DNA of 64,000 nucleotides from Emydura subglobosa (taxonomy: Eukaryota; Chordata; Testudines; Chelidae). Below, piece after piece: positions 44,200 to 56,416 of the stretch (the first letter of the stretch is position 1; each line of letters begins with the position of its first letter). The stretch covers positions 561,657-625,656 of the forward strand of contig ML679974.1 in assembly GCA_007922225.1 (NCBI GenBank). The letters run 5' to 3'. The position numbers were made by a program, and so were the translations under genes. The notes under the pieces were generated by a model, which saw only the letters and a program-made list of their open reading frames with translations, was not told where the DNA came from and made no database searches.

Positions 44200-44937
44200 A
44201 AGGCAGAGTTGAATTTGTGGAGTTATCCCTGGTTATCATTAGGAAGGGGATAGATAATAAGACAGAAAATATCATATTACCTCTTTATAAATCCATGGTA
44301 TGCCCATATCTTGATTATTGAGTGCAGATCTGCTCGCCCCATCTCAAAAAAGATATTTGGAATCGAAAAAGCTACAGAAAGGGGCAACAAAAATGATTGG
44401 GGTATGGAAAAGTTTCCATATGAGGAGAGATTAATAAGACTGAGACTTTTCAGCTTGGAAAAGAGATAACGAGGGGGGATATGATAGAGGTCTATAAAAT
44501 TATGACTGGTGTGGAGAAAGTAAATAAGGAAGTGTTGTTGTTTACTTCTCCTCATAATACACAAACTAGGTGTCACCAAATTAAATTAATAGGCAGGAGG
44601 TTTAAAAAAAACAAAAGGAAGTATTTCTTCACACAACGCACAGTCAACCTGTGGAACTCCTTGCCAGAGGATGTTGTGAAGGCCAAGACTATACCAGGGT
44701 TCAAAAAAGATTAGATTAATTCATGGAGGATAGGTCCATCAATGGCTATTAGCCAGGATAGGCAGGGATTGCTGTTTGCCAGAGGCTGGGAATGGGCAAT
44801 GAGATGGATCACTTGCTGATGAGCTGTTCTGTTCATTCCTTCTGAAGCAGCTGGCATTGGCCACTGTCTGAAGACAGGATACTGGACTAGATGGACCATT
44901 GGTCTGACCCATTGTGGCCGTTCTTATGTTCTGGTTG
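44200..44937 (+). mobile_element. CR1 LINE, 5'-truncated
   Basis: Starts in the RT thumb region ('ataatatcatattacctctt'-like text and CCATGGTATGCCCATATCTT, encoding the RPHLEY block), then 'aatgattggggtatggaaaa'. A plus-strand frame includes [18 protein letters not shown] and [20 protein letters not shown]. It ends with 'tggaccattggtctgaccca' and 'ttcttatgttct'. Stops and indels make it dead. It is close kin to the longer copy at 53540. Confidence 0.88.
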
Positions 44938-45329
44938 CTCTATAATTTGCATTTGACAGAAAACAGTAAATATAGCTTATATTACACAGAAATTTTAAAA
45001 CTGAACAAGTGAATGCTACAGCCTTGTAGCCTTTTAGGTATGCAAAGAGAAGCAATCATGGTCACACTGACCAGTTTAGATACGGTAAGTGTTTGTTGTT
45101 AATAAGTACTCTTGTGGGAGAGGAGGGGAGGAGATTTGCAGCTACTTGAATCTAGTGCATGCCGTTAAACCTACATTTCCCAAAGGGTTCTCTTGAGGCA
45201 GAGTACACCTCTGAAGCAAGCATATATACCTTTTGCTCCATCAGTTCCTTGAGCTGCACAGGCTGTTTCCTTACTCAAGTGATTTATTCCCAATTAGTGA
45301 CAATATTTGCAGAATTCTGAAGGAAAAGA
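44938..45329. other. Intron 2: nothing recognised
   Basis: No feature that I can support. Confidence 0.5.
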
Positions 45330-45900
45330 TCGAGTCTGTAACTTTTTTTGAAAATTCTAATATATTGTCCAGCCTTTTGTTTAAATGTCTCAAGAGACTG
45401 GTCTTCCATTCTTTACCTTAAGTACAGTCTTATAAACTTCACTGTAAAAACTTCCTAACCTAAATTTCTTTTTCTTAATTTCATCTAATTATTCCTAATT
45501 ACTTCCCATTGGATCACCTTAATTTCTTCTTTCCTCAGTGTTGACCTCTTCAGATAGGATGACAACTGTGTCAATCTCTTCTCCCTCACTCCTCTAACTC
45601 CAAAATTGACTAAGAGTCAATATGTGTATCATTAGCTCTTCTAATCTAATCTTCTTCATCAACCCTGTCTCCTGACTTTTGTTCTTTTTTGAATTTCCTT
45701 AAATTTGTCAACCTTTCTGGTAATGTAGCAAATAGAACTGAATGCAGTATTCCAGATGCGTTTGCTCCAGAGCCATATGTGGTAGAAGCAGGATTTGTCA
45801 ATTTTCTGTGGACCATCTCATAATCTGGTTTTATGGGTGCTTCCACTCACATTTGCAATTAGATGGGCTGCTACTTTTCCTGTTCACTGTCAAATCATAT
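45330..45900 (-). mobile_element. L3/CR1-like LINE, antisense, diverged
   Basis: 'ctaatatattgtccagcctt', 'tgtttaaatgtctcaagaga', 'ttcctaattacttcccattg' and 'gaatgcagtattccagatgc' follow the antisense order of CR1/L3-type elements (the 'attccagatg' block is in the RT thumb region). No open frame. Confidence 0.6.
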
Positions 45901-46138
45901 AACATTGGTGACAGCTCCAAAACTGCTAACAGGCCAAGACTATAGTGGCCGGATAATTTGGTCCAGAAATCCTTTCTTCTAACTCCCATCCAGTGCTAAT
46001 GGTCTGTAGCAAAGACCCACAATCACTTTTTTTTTCCAGGTCTTCCTGAGAATATCACCATACTCTTAACTGCAGAATGGTGGCTCACTGGCATTGTAAA
46101 TATTAATAACATAACTGTCCTGTCTGAGCAAAGGTCAG
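45901..46138. other. Intron 2: nothing recognised
   Basis: Short gap between a LINE and a hairpin repeat. Confidence 0.5.
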
Positions 46139-46307
46139 AGAGACAAGGTGGGTTAGGTAATATCCTTTACTGGACCAACTTCTGTTGGTGAGAGAGACAA
46201 GCTTTTGAGACAAGCTCTCACCAACAGAAGTTGATCCAATAAAAGATATTACCTCACCCACTTTGTCTCTAATATCGTGGGACTGACATGACTACAACAT
46301 TACTGCA
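46139..46307. mobile_element. SINE-like hairpin repeat B, with 56-nt arms
   Basis: Left arm 46139-46194 and right arm 46215-46270 are 56 nt each and pair at 51 positions, around a 20-nt loop at 46195-46214. A tail, 'aatatcgtgggactgacatg' and 'actacaacattactgca', follows. The left arm and tail match repeat A at 40214-40373. The right arm replaces the unpaired middle of repeat A. No clear target copy. Confidence 0.85.
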
Positions 46308-46829
46308 TAAGCAGTGTTCAGTCATTTGTACTCTTCTTACCCAGCGTCTCTTCCTCCTTTGCAGCAGAGCAATGGCACAGCATTGCTTGTTGTCATTGAA
46401 ACTACTAGATGGATTGTAAGGTCCCACTGCATCCGATTCCTTCTCCAGAGGATCGGTGGGTCAGCCACATGTTGTTTGTTAATCTTTGCAGCTGAGAGTC
46501 TAAATCCATTCCAGTAGTTGTCTCCAGAATGGTGGAGTAGTGCACCTTCTGGTCTAATTGCTGTTTAAAGAGCAGATGTAATCTGCCACTTATAAAGAGC
46601 CATAGGAGCAAGACTAGGTTACAAAATTCTCCTTAGCTTACCTTATTTCCCATCTGTTCAATGATGCACTGAAAGGAATCATTTGCTCTTCTGTGGTGGG
46701 TAGAAAGAACAATGAAGGTTTAAAATGTTGATCCTATATAGAATAGTCAAAGGGGTCAATTGACTTTTTCCCCTTCTTGATTTGTAACTGAGCCAAAATG
46801 AATAATAATTAGCTTATTTATGAAGCTGA
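46308..46829. other. Intron 2: nothing recognised
   Basis: No feature that I can support. Confidence 0.5.
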
Positions 46830-46920
46830 GCAATTCTTATTTTGCATTGTTTATAAAGCACTTTGAAATCTACTTATGAAAAGTCCTGTACAAGAATTAG
46901 GCTTGTTATTAATGAATTTT
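46830..46920 (+). repeat. MIR/CORE-SINE 3' end
   Basis: 'ttataaagcactttgaaatc', 'tacttatgaaaagtcctgta' and 'caagaattaggcttgttatt' resemble the 3' end of MIR-like elements (the 'aaagcgctttgagatcctt' block). Confidence 0.5.
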
Positions 46921-47404
46921 AGCAAATGTTTATTTTGGTTTTGGCTTTTTTGCTAGTGCAAAAATCTTATTTATTAAATAAGACAAGATTCAGAAGGAAT
47001 AAAACCAATCCCTGAGTAGTTTAAAAAAACAAAACAAAAACCAACCCATATATATATATAATGTAACGAAGCATTTCAGATCAACGTACAGTTCATGCAA
47101 CATATACACATCTCTAGCAACAAACCACTAAGAATTTCTGGGAAGGAAAGCATACGTTAAAACTATAAATAGCCCAGTACAGGGAGGAGGAGTTGTTGCT
47201 GTTGTGCTTTTTGAGGTGGGGGTTGGGGATTTTTTTGTTCCAGAATGTCACCATGGCTAAGATAGCCTATAAAGCCTTTTCCATGCTGCTCAGAGAAACT
47301 TCAGGCTGTGGCAGCGTTCATACACTGTTGCTAACAGAATTCTAGCAGGACTCTTCAGCTGAGAGGTGCCGGGACTGCTTGTGACAGTGTTTGCAGACTA
47401 CCTA
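46921..47404. other. Intron 2: simple tracts only
   Basis: Contains an A-rich run (47022-47042) followed by a (TA)n tract (47048-47062). Confidence 0.5.
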
Positions 47405-47575
47405 CAGGCAGTGTGATCTAGTTGATAAAGCTTGGAGACCTGCTGCTCATTTACTCTGTGAGCTTGTATGAGTCACTTCACCTTTTTGCAGGGTTCCCCC
47501 ATCTGTAAAATTATCTTTGCCCTCCTCTATAAACATGTTGTGTAGATCTGCGTGAAGTATTGCCTAGGGCTGCTA
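47405..47575 (+). repeat. MIR/CORE-SINE relic
   Basis: 'cagtgtgatctagttgataa', 'ctctgtgagcttgtatgagt', 'cacttcacctttttgcaggg' and 'cccccatctgtaaaattatc' follow the MIR body. Confidence 0.65.
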
Positions 47576-50500
47576 GCCTAAATTCAGGGATTGGTTTAGC
47601 ACAGCCCTGGAGGGAGGAAAGCGCAATCTGTTCACAGGATCCAAAAGAAGCACTGTCCTGCTGTTAGCTGCAGTCGTGTTTGAACAGTGATCGCTAGTGT
47701 TGCTCTGATTCCATCGTCAATAGGGCGTCCAAAATGATCTGCAAAGGAGGAGAAAGGCATGCACCCTTTTCTACTGCTCTGGATGTAGACAAGGACTGAA
47801 AAGGTTTTTGTCTAAAAGATTTAATCTGATACTTTTTGAAGGGAAGAAGACTTTTGCAGGTCCCTGACATAAGAAGTAGTAAAAGGCACAAGCCCAATTC
47901 AACAACAACAACAAATCATTTGCAGTTCACCTTTTAAAGCATCCAGAGTCTTAAGTTTTAAGTTGCCCTTCTGAGCAACTCCAGAGCTGATAGCAATAAA
48001 TGTTTGGAGGGACAGTCCATTTGAATTTCTTTAACTGAGTTAAAGAATCTGATTTGATAGTGCATCTATTCCATGTTCTGGCTGGATTTTATTTTATTTT
48101 TTTTAAGGAAGGTGGTGTCAGCTTCCCTGCTGATCTATTAAAAGCTCATTTGAACAAGGGAGAGCAGAGGCCCTGGAGCAATAACACCAACCGTACACCT
48201 TCCCTGTCTTCTCTCCCCACTGTGCTATTCTGCTCTGTGCATATACGTCTGCTGCCTCTTCAGTTTCAGACTTGGCTTGCTGCTAGCAAGCACTCTCGAA
48301 GCGCCTGGTGAAAGGACGCAGGTGAACGCCGCCTCTACAGCCGTGCATACTAACGGACATGTAACTAGCAATGAAAACCAGTGACATTGACTGCAAATAG
48401 TGTTGCCAAATGCATGTAGTAAAACTGGACGTTTTTCTCACCTGTCACAAATAGTCATTTTAAGTGGTGCAGTTAACACTGGCAGGTACACAATTTTATG
48501 ATGGAAGTATAATTCTTTTAAAGTTGATGTCCCTTTTAACATCAAGGGTCGTGTTCAATTTGGGTAGGTTGGTCAGAGGATCCTGCAATGGATGAGTGAT
48601 CCCCCTCTCCTGAAGGTGACTGCATTTTCCTATGAAAATGGCTTTTTTTAAATCTTTCTTTATAGCTAATTGCTGTTCTTATCACTGACAATCGAAAGGA
48701 ATGACTCTAATGTGGAATCCTTCAGGAGCAGGGCCTGGAAGCCACCATGATATTGGTAATTCCTCGTCCGCCTGAAAATGCATCAGGGTTTCAAAACTTA
48801 CTCCTCAAAGGGGAAGAGTGTGTCTCAGATGGTGGTCTATATTTCACCTGCAGTTGTGGCATCTTCTGCCAAATAGCTTTAATTACTTAGACACTAGCCC
48901 AACTTTATATTTTTCACAGCCCATAGTTGATCTGGAAAGATAACAGAAGAGCTAGTGTGTACTCTGGTCTAGAGACAACAGCTCAGACTAGTTTTCCAGG
49001 CTTCATCCATTGTAATTTATCCAAAATATTTCCAGTAAGATACTATGTGATTTCATCTTCAGCCAATAAAAGACACAAGGCATTACATCAGAATATATTT
49101 TTCTTAGTACTGCGTACCCTGAGGGTAGGACAAGATTACCTAGCAGCTACAGCTGTCGGACTAACTCTTTCAAAGGTATTGCATATTACCACAATTGTAG
49201 CAATTATGGAGCTCATAACTAGATACGTTTAGCATCGAATCAAAACTAGTTCTGGCTAAGCTTTGAGATGTCTATTTCAAGATGAGCTGTGCTTTGCAAC
49301 TGGTAGACTGTGCATTTGGGGGGGAGGGGGACGGACTCTGTAAGCACAATTTTTAAACTCTCTCAGAAATCAATTTCAAACTTTCTTTATCCGCTTCTAA
49401 ATGGCAAAAAAGAGCAGCCTCCTCTAGACCCCAGGGAAGTATGGGCACTGCTGAGTAGACTGCCGCATTGCCAAAAGTTTCTGTGCAACAGTGGCATCTA
49501 GTGGTAGATGAACATGAAAATACTGTGTCCTGAGTCATCTCTTAGTTGCAAAATCAATAGAAGAAAAAGAAAAGCATAACCCTGCACACTCGGATTGTGG
49601 GTCTCTTGTAGCAAACGTGCAGCGAATCCAGCATGACCTGGCTTACTTGTCTGGTCTAGTCTGAAGCTTTCAATGGGGAGTAGCTCCTGGTAGCTGTAGT
49701 TAAGACATGCTGCTTGGGGCGGGGGTGTCTCCTCTGATCTAATAGGATTAAAACACATAATCTTTTTAAATTAAAATGGTAACTATTGAGTTGTGAGTGA
49801 GCTTGGTGTGTGTGTGTGTCTGTCTGTTTCGGAAGGGAAAGCAGTAGTACATACAGATAAATGTACTGTACAGGGCTGCAGATTCTGAAACCTTAAAGGA
49901 GTGCAGTAGTAAGGCTTTAGATTACTGCTGCAAGGCTGTCTCACTACCAGTCTAGCAAATTCCCCCTTCCCACAATGGCTCACATGTGGACTCTGTTATT
50001 CAGCTGTATGCACTGTCTGCTGCCACTGGTCGATGCTCTCTGTAAAAGAGCAAATAGTAAAGTACAGATGGGTGAGTCCTGCACCTAGCAGTGGCCGTGC
50101 CAACAGTATTGCAAGTCACATAACATCAAGTGCCTATGTCATGACCAGGAGGAGTACGAGGGGAGCCATGGATTTGATGAGGCTGTCAGTGTTCCTACAC
50201 GGTCATATGAGCATTATTCTCCCACCAGCCTGGCAGGTAACTGCAGGCATATGCAGCATACTGCTCAAACAGGCTGACCTACCTACAACGTGGGCGTAAA
50301 AGGAATAGTCTCACAGGCTATCACTGTGGAAGGAACATTGCTGAATCCTGTAGGCCACACGTGTTCAGCTCCCTGCTTATGTATGTGGTCTTCCAAATGA
50401 CAGCTCTGAAATGTTGCTGTTGCATAACATACATATCCTCCTCCTCCCCCACCTGGCCAAACAATGATATGGTACTTTACAGTAGTGTGTTTCATGATGA

Positions 50501-53500
50501 GGTAATCTCATGACTGCCAGGCATGGTAAGGTCAGCAAGTGAACTTGAATCTATGCAATCTGTAATGATGCACCAGTTTATCAAGACTCAAGTTACTGGT
50601 TGGTATTTATACACCAAATATATTTTAACAGAAAAGCCTAGCAGATATAGAAGTGTTTTGATTGGAACTTGGTCTAATACAAATTCCTGGCTTTTCAAAC
50701 TTGCTGGCTGCTGTGATTGTGGTCAGTGGGTGTGACTGGTATAGAAGACTAAATGCAGTTCCCCTTCCAGCATTTAAATCCAAGGAATAAGCTCCATAGA
50801 TATATGGGCTGCTTTTAGGAGTTAACTAAACTGTTGTAAACAGCAATTGTTGGGCTGTTGCCTGAAACTTTAAGTGCAGAGTTGGAAGCAGACTTGATAC
50901 GTTCCTTGCTGTGCACCATTGCATAAGACATTTAAAATTAGATTGAGCAAAGCACTAGCAAATACTCTAGGGACCCTTCCTCTGTTGGCAGGAAATGGGA
51001 CTCCATCACCTAAAAAGAGATGAAACATTCTAATGTCGGGTGTGATTCTCTTTTGGTACAGTCTGAGAACAATGCTGTCACACTGCTCACCAACTGATCC
51101 CTGTTATGCACTTCTGCCCTTGGTTTTCTATTTTACTTGTTTTAATGCATGAGACTGCCGTTTGCCTACAGTCAGGCAGAGTGGGAGCAGGTGCTCTAGG
51201 CTTCTGCTACGCAGCTTTGCCAGTGTACCTCTATCATGGCCCACTCTTTCAGTTCTCTGCTTGAGTGAGGCCCAGCCTGTCAGCCGTGTCTGATCGAGTC
51301 ATGTGGTAAGAGGCCTGCTGGGAGTGGGGGGAGGCAGGCTAAAGTGAAACCCCCAAACCAACCCATTTGAACAAAGGCTTTACCCTGCTTTACCCCACTG
51401 CCTTTATCAAGGCATGTCTGACGCGAATGCAAGAGGCTGCTAGGGAACCTCCTGATAGAGATGTTTGCCCACTGTTCAATACTTTTATTGTAGGCGTGGC
51501 CATGCTGAAAGACCTTCTCTTAAAGTATGCAGTCTGTTTCTACCTAGAACTGCAGCAAGCACTGCTGCTATGACTAACCAGCATACGTTCACAACAGGGT
51601 AATTGCTGCTTGTTCAGGGTGTCCTAGGAATTTTTTTATGTACAGAGTAGGCAGCTAATGAAAGTGGAGGCTGCATATAGCTTTTCTCTTCCTTTAATGG
51701 GCTTGTATTTTTGCAGTTTGTATTTGAGCCTGTGTATTCCCTCCTCACTGAGCCAATCAAGCACTGCTAGATTTTAAAAGAGACAATAGCCAAGTGATTA
51801 GTTTCACCTGGCAATAGCATTTTGGAAGCCTTTGCACCCATAAGAATATGCTGCTATTCCCTGGAGTCAGCTTGGCTTAGCACTTTCACAAGTGTTCCAT
51901 TAACGAAATTGAACGCTGGCCCAGAGAGCTTTCCGTCTGAGTGCTTTCCTTGGGCACAGAGCTCTGGCGCATGAAAAACAGCAGGCACCTTTGTACGCAG
52001 CAGAGCCTCCAGGGACTTTGCAGCTGAAACAAGGCAGTATTCTTAATTAGTTTTGTCCCCCAACAGAACACCTTGCAGAGTAATGCTGGGTCTAGGGTGG
52101 TCACTGTTCCATTAAGGGGATATTTGGTTGGAGGCTCCTTTTTACGGTGTCTTTCCTTTAGCGGATGGGGAGAGTGTGAGAACAAGCTGTCACCAGCATT
52201 AATTCAGTGGGATTGGACTGCCTGGCCTCAAGTAGCTGTGAATTGGGATGCTAGAGATCATTATTTATGGAAGTAAATCCAGAAGAGTAGCTTTTGTCTT
52301 CACCTGGAGACAATGTAAACTATCCGTACTGTATGTTTAAGTACTGGGAATAGTTGGAATGCAAGATAATTATCTTTATGGTTTTTTATAGCACCCCATC
52401 AGAGCTCAAATCTAACTTTTCACCAGCAGAAATCTGCTGCTGGCTGGGGGTTGGGATGAGGAAGCCATTTGCTTTATTGACCAAACTTGGGGCTATTAAT
52501 AGGTTTTTGGGGAAGGACTTCTGTTGCAGGAGATAGGAAACACACTTTGTTACACAACAGCTGGCTATTTTTTAATTCCAGACTTCAGAAATCTAGCTAG
52601 AGGGAAATAAAGGTTGAGCCCTAGCAGGACAGGTTCAGTCTGTGAAGACGGCAGTCTGCTAGGCCACAGTGCAACCCTATGTAACCAAAGCTCTCTACAT
52701 CTCCAGAGGTAGCTCTGTAAACATCTCCACATCCCAGGTTCCCTAAACTCAGCAAGTTAAGAGGCAGCAAGTTGGCTCCCTCTGCACTTGAAGCTGGCTG
52801 GCTTTGGGGGGTGCTCTATCCTCCCACATACCAGTGGTATGGTGAGCAGCCTGTTGGCTAGTTTTAAAAGGGGTGTGCCAGCTGGGGGTGTTTGTAGCTT
52901 TTTCAGTCCAACCACTTTGGAAGGAGATCCAGCTTCCTATAAACCAGAGGGAGATGGCAAGCAGACAGGGTCCCTGATTTTTAACAAAATCCTTGCTTAT
53001 CCAGAAGTTTTCAAAAACCTTCAAATAAGTGGGCCTTATTAACATGGCCTACCATCAGGAACCTTTTTGGCATTTCTGTGCTGTTGAGCCGTACGCCTCA
53101 ATAGAGTTCGGGTTCAAATTTTTAGCAAAATTTATAAACCACATCCTGCTTCAGACTGAGCCTTTCCCAAATGCTTCTGGAGGAAGGATGCTCCTTGACC
53201 TACTTGACCTAAGTAGAATATGCTTCCCGTGGGTCATCTTAGACTAAGGACTTTCACTTCCAAGTGACTAAACCATGAAGAGTTTAAACAAGCTTTTGTG
53301 CTCTAGTCTAAATCTAGGTATTGCAAACACCACCTACTTGGGGAGGGGGGAGGGTTCTTAAAATTTAAACAAGGAGCAGGCAAGATGAAATGGTATTGCC
53401 ATCTGGACAGTGCATGAATAGCCTGTAAAAACATCTTCCACAGACATCTGGGAAAGCATAATTTTGGAATGAGCTCCCCATTCTAAGGAATCTTTGAACA

Positions 53501-53539
53501 GAAGAGGTTCGTTTTTTAAATGGATATCATTTTAAGCCT
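47576..53539. other. Intron 2, about 6 kb: nothing named
   Basis: The longest repeat-poor stretch of the intron by my reading. It holds a (TG)n tract at about 49806-49822 and no exon, RNA gene or repeat that I can support. Confidence 0.45.
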
Positions 53540-55375
53540 TCATTAGTTTTCATCTGCAGTTGCAAATATAAAAACAGCTATCCAAAGACTCAAAAAGTAA
53601 CAGCAAAAATTTAAGTACATCGGAAGCAGGAAGCCGGCTAAACAACCAGGAGGGCCACTGGATGATGGAGATGCTAAAGGAGCACTCAAGGAAGATAAGG
53701 CCATTGCAGAAAAAGTAAATGAATACTTTGTATCTGTCTTCAGGGCTGAGGATGGGAGGGAGATTCCCAAAGCTGAGCCATTCTTTTTAGGTGACAAATC
53801 TGAAGAAGTGTCCCAGATTGAGGTGTCATTAGAGAAGGTTTTGGAACCAATTGATAATTAAAGAGTAATAAGTCACCAGAACCAGATGGTATTCACTCGG
53901 GAGTTCTGAAGGAACTCAAATGTGAAATTGTGGAACTACTAACTGTGGTATGTAACTTATTTAAATCAGCTTCTGTACTGAATGACTGGAGGGTAGCTAA
54001 TGTGATGCCAATTTTTAAAAAAGGCTCCAGAGGCAATCCCAGCAATTACAGGCCAGTAAACCTAACTTCAGTACCAGGCAAATTGGTTGAAACTATAGTA
54101 AAAAACAGAATTATCAGACACAAAGATGTCAACATGGTTTTTGTAAAGGGAAATCATGCCTCACCAATCTACTAGTATTTTTTGAGGAAGTCAACAAGCA
54201 TATGGACAAGGGTGATCCATTGGCTGTAGTGTACTTAGATTGTCAAAAAGCCTTTGACAAGGTCCCTCACTAAAGGCTCTTAAGCAAAGTAAGCGGTCAT
54301 GGGGTAAGAGGAAAGATCCTCTCCTAGTTCAGTAACTGGTTAAAAGATAGGAAACAAAGGGGAGGAATAAACATTGTTTTCAGAATGGAGAGAGGTAAAT
54401 AGCGGTATCCTCCAGGGGTCTGTACTGGGACTAGTGCTGTTCAACATATTGACAAATGATCTGGAAAAAGGGGTAAACAATGAGATGGCAAAATTTGCCC
54501 ATGATGCAAAACTACTCAAGATAGTTAAGTCCAAAGCAGACTGTGAAAAGTTACAAAAGGATCTCACAAAGCTGGGTGACTAGGCAACAAAATAGCACAT
54601 GAAATTCAACATTAATAAATGCAAAGTAATGCACATTGGAAAACATAATCCCAACTATACATATAAAATGATGGGTTCTAAATTAGCAGTTACCACTCAA
54701 GAAAAAAATCTTGGAGTCGTCGTGGATAATGCTCTGAAACCATCCACTCAATGTGCAGCGGCAGCCAAATCTAACAGTGTTGAGAAACATTAGGAAAGGG
54801 TAAATAATAAGACAGAAAATATCATATTGCTTCTGTATAAATCCATGGTACGCCCACATCTTGAATACTGAGTGCAATCTCAAAAAAGATACATTGGAAT
54901 TGGAAAAGGTACAGAAAAGGGCAGCTAAAATGATCGGGGGTATGGAACAGCTTCCATATGAGGAGAGATTAATAGGATTGGGACTTTTCAGCTTGGAAAA
55001 GAGACGACTAAAGGAGGAATGATAGAGGTCTTTAAAATCATAACTGGTGTGGAGAAAGTAAATAAGGAAGTGTTATTTACTCCTTCTCAAACACATAAAC
55101 TAGGGGTCACCAAATGAAATTAATAGACAGCAGAACAAAAGAAAGTATATCTTCACACATTACACAGTCAATCTGTGAAATGCTTTGCCAGAGGATGTTG
55201 TGAAGGCCAAGACTATAATAGGGTCCAAAAAAGATCTAGTTAAGTTCAAGGAAGATGGGTCCGTCAATGACTATTAGCCAGGATGGGGAGGGATGGAAAA
55301 CCATGCTCTGAAGTGTCCCTAGCCTCGGTTTGCCAAAAGCTCAGAATGGGTGACAGGATAGATCACTTAACACAA
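53540..55375 (+). mobile_element. CR1 LINE, longest copy in the window
   Basis: Plus-strand ORF2 remnant. In order: the block before the RT (KYIRSRKPANNQEGHWMMEM), then LNDWRVANVMPIFKKGSRGN and PSNYRPVNLTSVPGKLVETI, then a frame with the DCQKAFDKVPH motif A near 54238, GILQGSVLGLVLFNILTNDL (motif B), KFAHDAKLLKIV (the FADD position, with D to H), FNINKCKVMHIGKHN and EKNLGVVVDNALKPS. It then decays through the thumb region. At least four frame breaks and the altered FADD make it dead. It ends near 55375 without the usual terminal repeat. Confidence 0.92.
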
Positions 55376-56355
55376 TTTCTAGTTGCATGTGCCGGCCAGT
55401 CCCTGATACTACCTCTGACGTTTACAACACTTGATATGACTCTCCTAGGACTATCATGTCTACAGAAACAAAGCTGTGAGGTGCTGCAATGTTTTTCTGA
55501 CTTCTCAGCAGATTTAGCAGCAGGAGTTTCTGCTTATGGTTTAGAGCATGTTTCTCAAATTGATTTTGACGTAATGTTGTGCAATCCTGTAGTGTGTTTC
55601 AGTCTCCTTATTCTTACATGAATGTAGGTGATAAAGGAAGCGGTAACTCTTCCCTTCTAATACAGTGAAATTTAAGAGAGTGCCTTTGTCACTAAGTCTG
55701 ACTTTTGTGAGAGGATAACTCATTTTTCTTATTATTACATTTGCTATAGTAGTTTCTTTGAGTTTTCAATTCTGTTCCATGCTCCAGTTTCCTATTTCGA
55801 ACGGGGAATCAGTCTCTATGGTGAAGTGCTCAGCATCAGTTTTAGAACATAGTTACACTTAGCGGAAGTTGCAGGGGGTGATATTCGTTCAGTGAAAGGA
55901 AGGCTCTCTGTTTACAAGCTAAATAAATTAAAAGCTCCTCTGATGTAAGTTGCCAACTCTCCCGTTAATCAGCGTAAAAGCTTGAACTTAATACTCAGCA
56001 CTGTCATTCAGGGTAGCGGCACAAGTAAGTACATTTCATATAATAACCAGAATCTTGAGTTTTTTCTTGAAGGCTGGAAGAGATGGGTACAATGAAAAGG
56101 GTTAAATGTGGTTGGGGGAGGGGTAATGCTTGTATCAAAGCAAAGTACTTTCTAGTGGAGCTACTTCAATTGATCACTCTTCTACTTCCAAGCACTCCAA
56201 ATGTACTCCAAATGACACTAGTGTGCCAGAGATGAAGCAGCATCTTCTGCAAACCTTGGAACCATAGAGCTGTCACCAGCTGTGGAAAGTAGATTGCTGT
56301 GTCGTCTCCAAAGATCCGCTCAGTGTTTGTTCAGCTTTTGTTGGTTTCCTTGCAG
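55376..56355. other. Intron 2, last 1 kb
   Basis: Nothing named apart from the polypyrimidine tract and acceptor of exon 3 (TTGGTTTCCTTGCAG, ending at 56355). 'gttgccaactctcc' near 55951 recalls the TGTTGCCAAC repeats but is too short to call. Confidence 0.5.
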
Positions 56356-56416
56356 GAATTGACTACAAGACCACCACTATCTTGCTGGATGGCAGAAGGG
56401 TCAAGTTGGAACTCTG
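56356..56416 (+). CDS. RAB40C: RAB40C coding exon 3: switch I region
   Basis: 61 bp, with phase 1 in and phase 0-complement out. It completes Gly48 and encodes [19 protein letters not shown] plus two bases of a Trp codon. The [16 protein letters not shown] block covers switch I and the following strand, and is invariant across RAB40A, B and C as I recall them. The conserved Thr in KTTT contacts the nucleotide-bound magnesium in the GTP form. The acceptor is CTTGCAG at 56355 and the donor GTGAGT at 56417. The exon is flanked by 29.5-kb and 3.25-kb introns. A frame-shifted reading of this exon exists but is meaningless. Confidence 0.96.

Larger units (their letters stand above)
26839..56355 (+). 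other. RAB40C intron 2 (about 29.5 kb)
   Basis: From GTAAGG at 26839 to the acceptor TTTCCTTGCAG ending at 56355. It interrupts the codon for Gly48. Repeats inside are listed separately: L3/CR1-like LINEs, hairpin repeats and MIR relics. No coding exon with splice sites is recognised within it. Confidence 0.9.
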
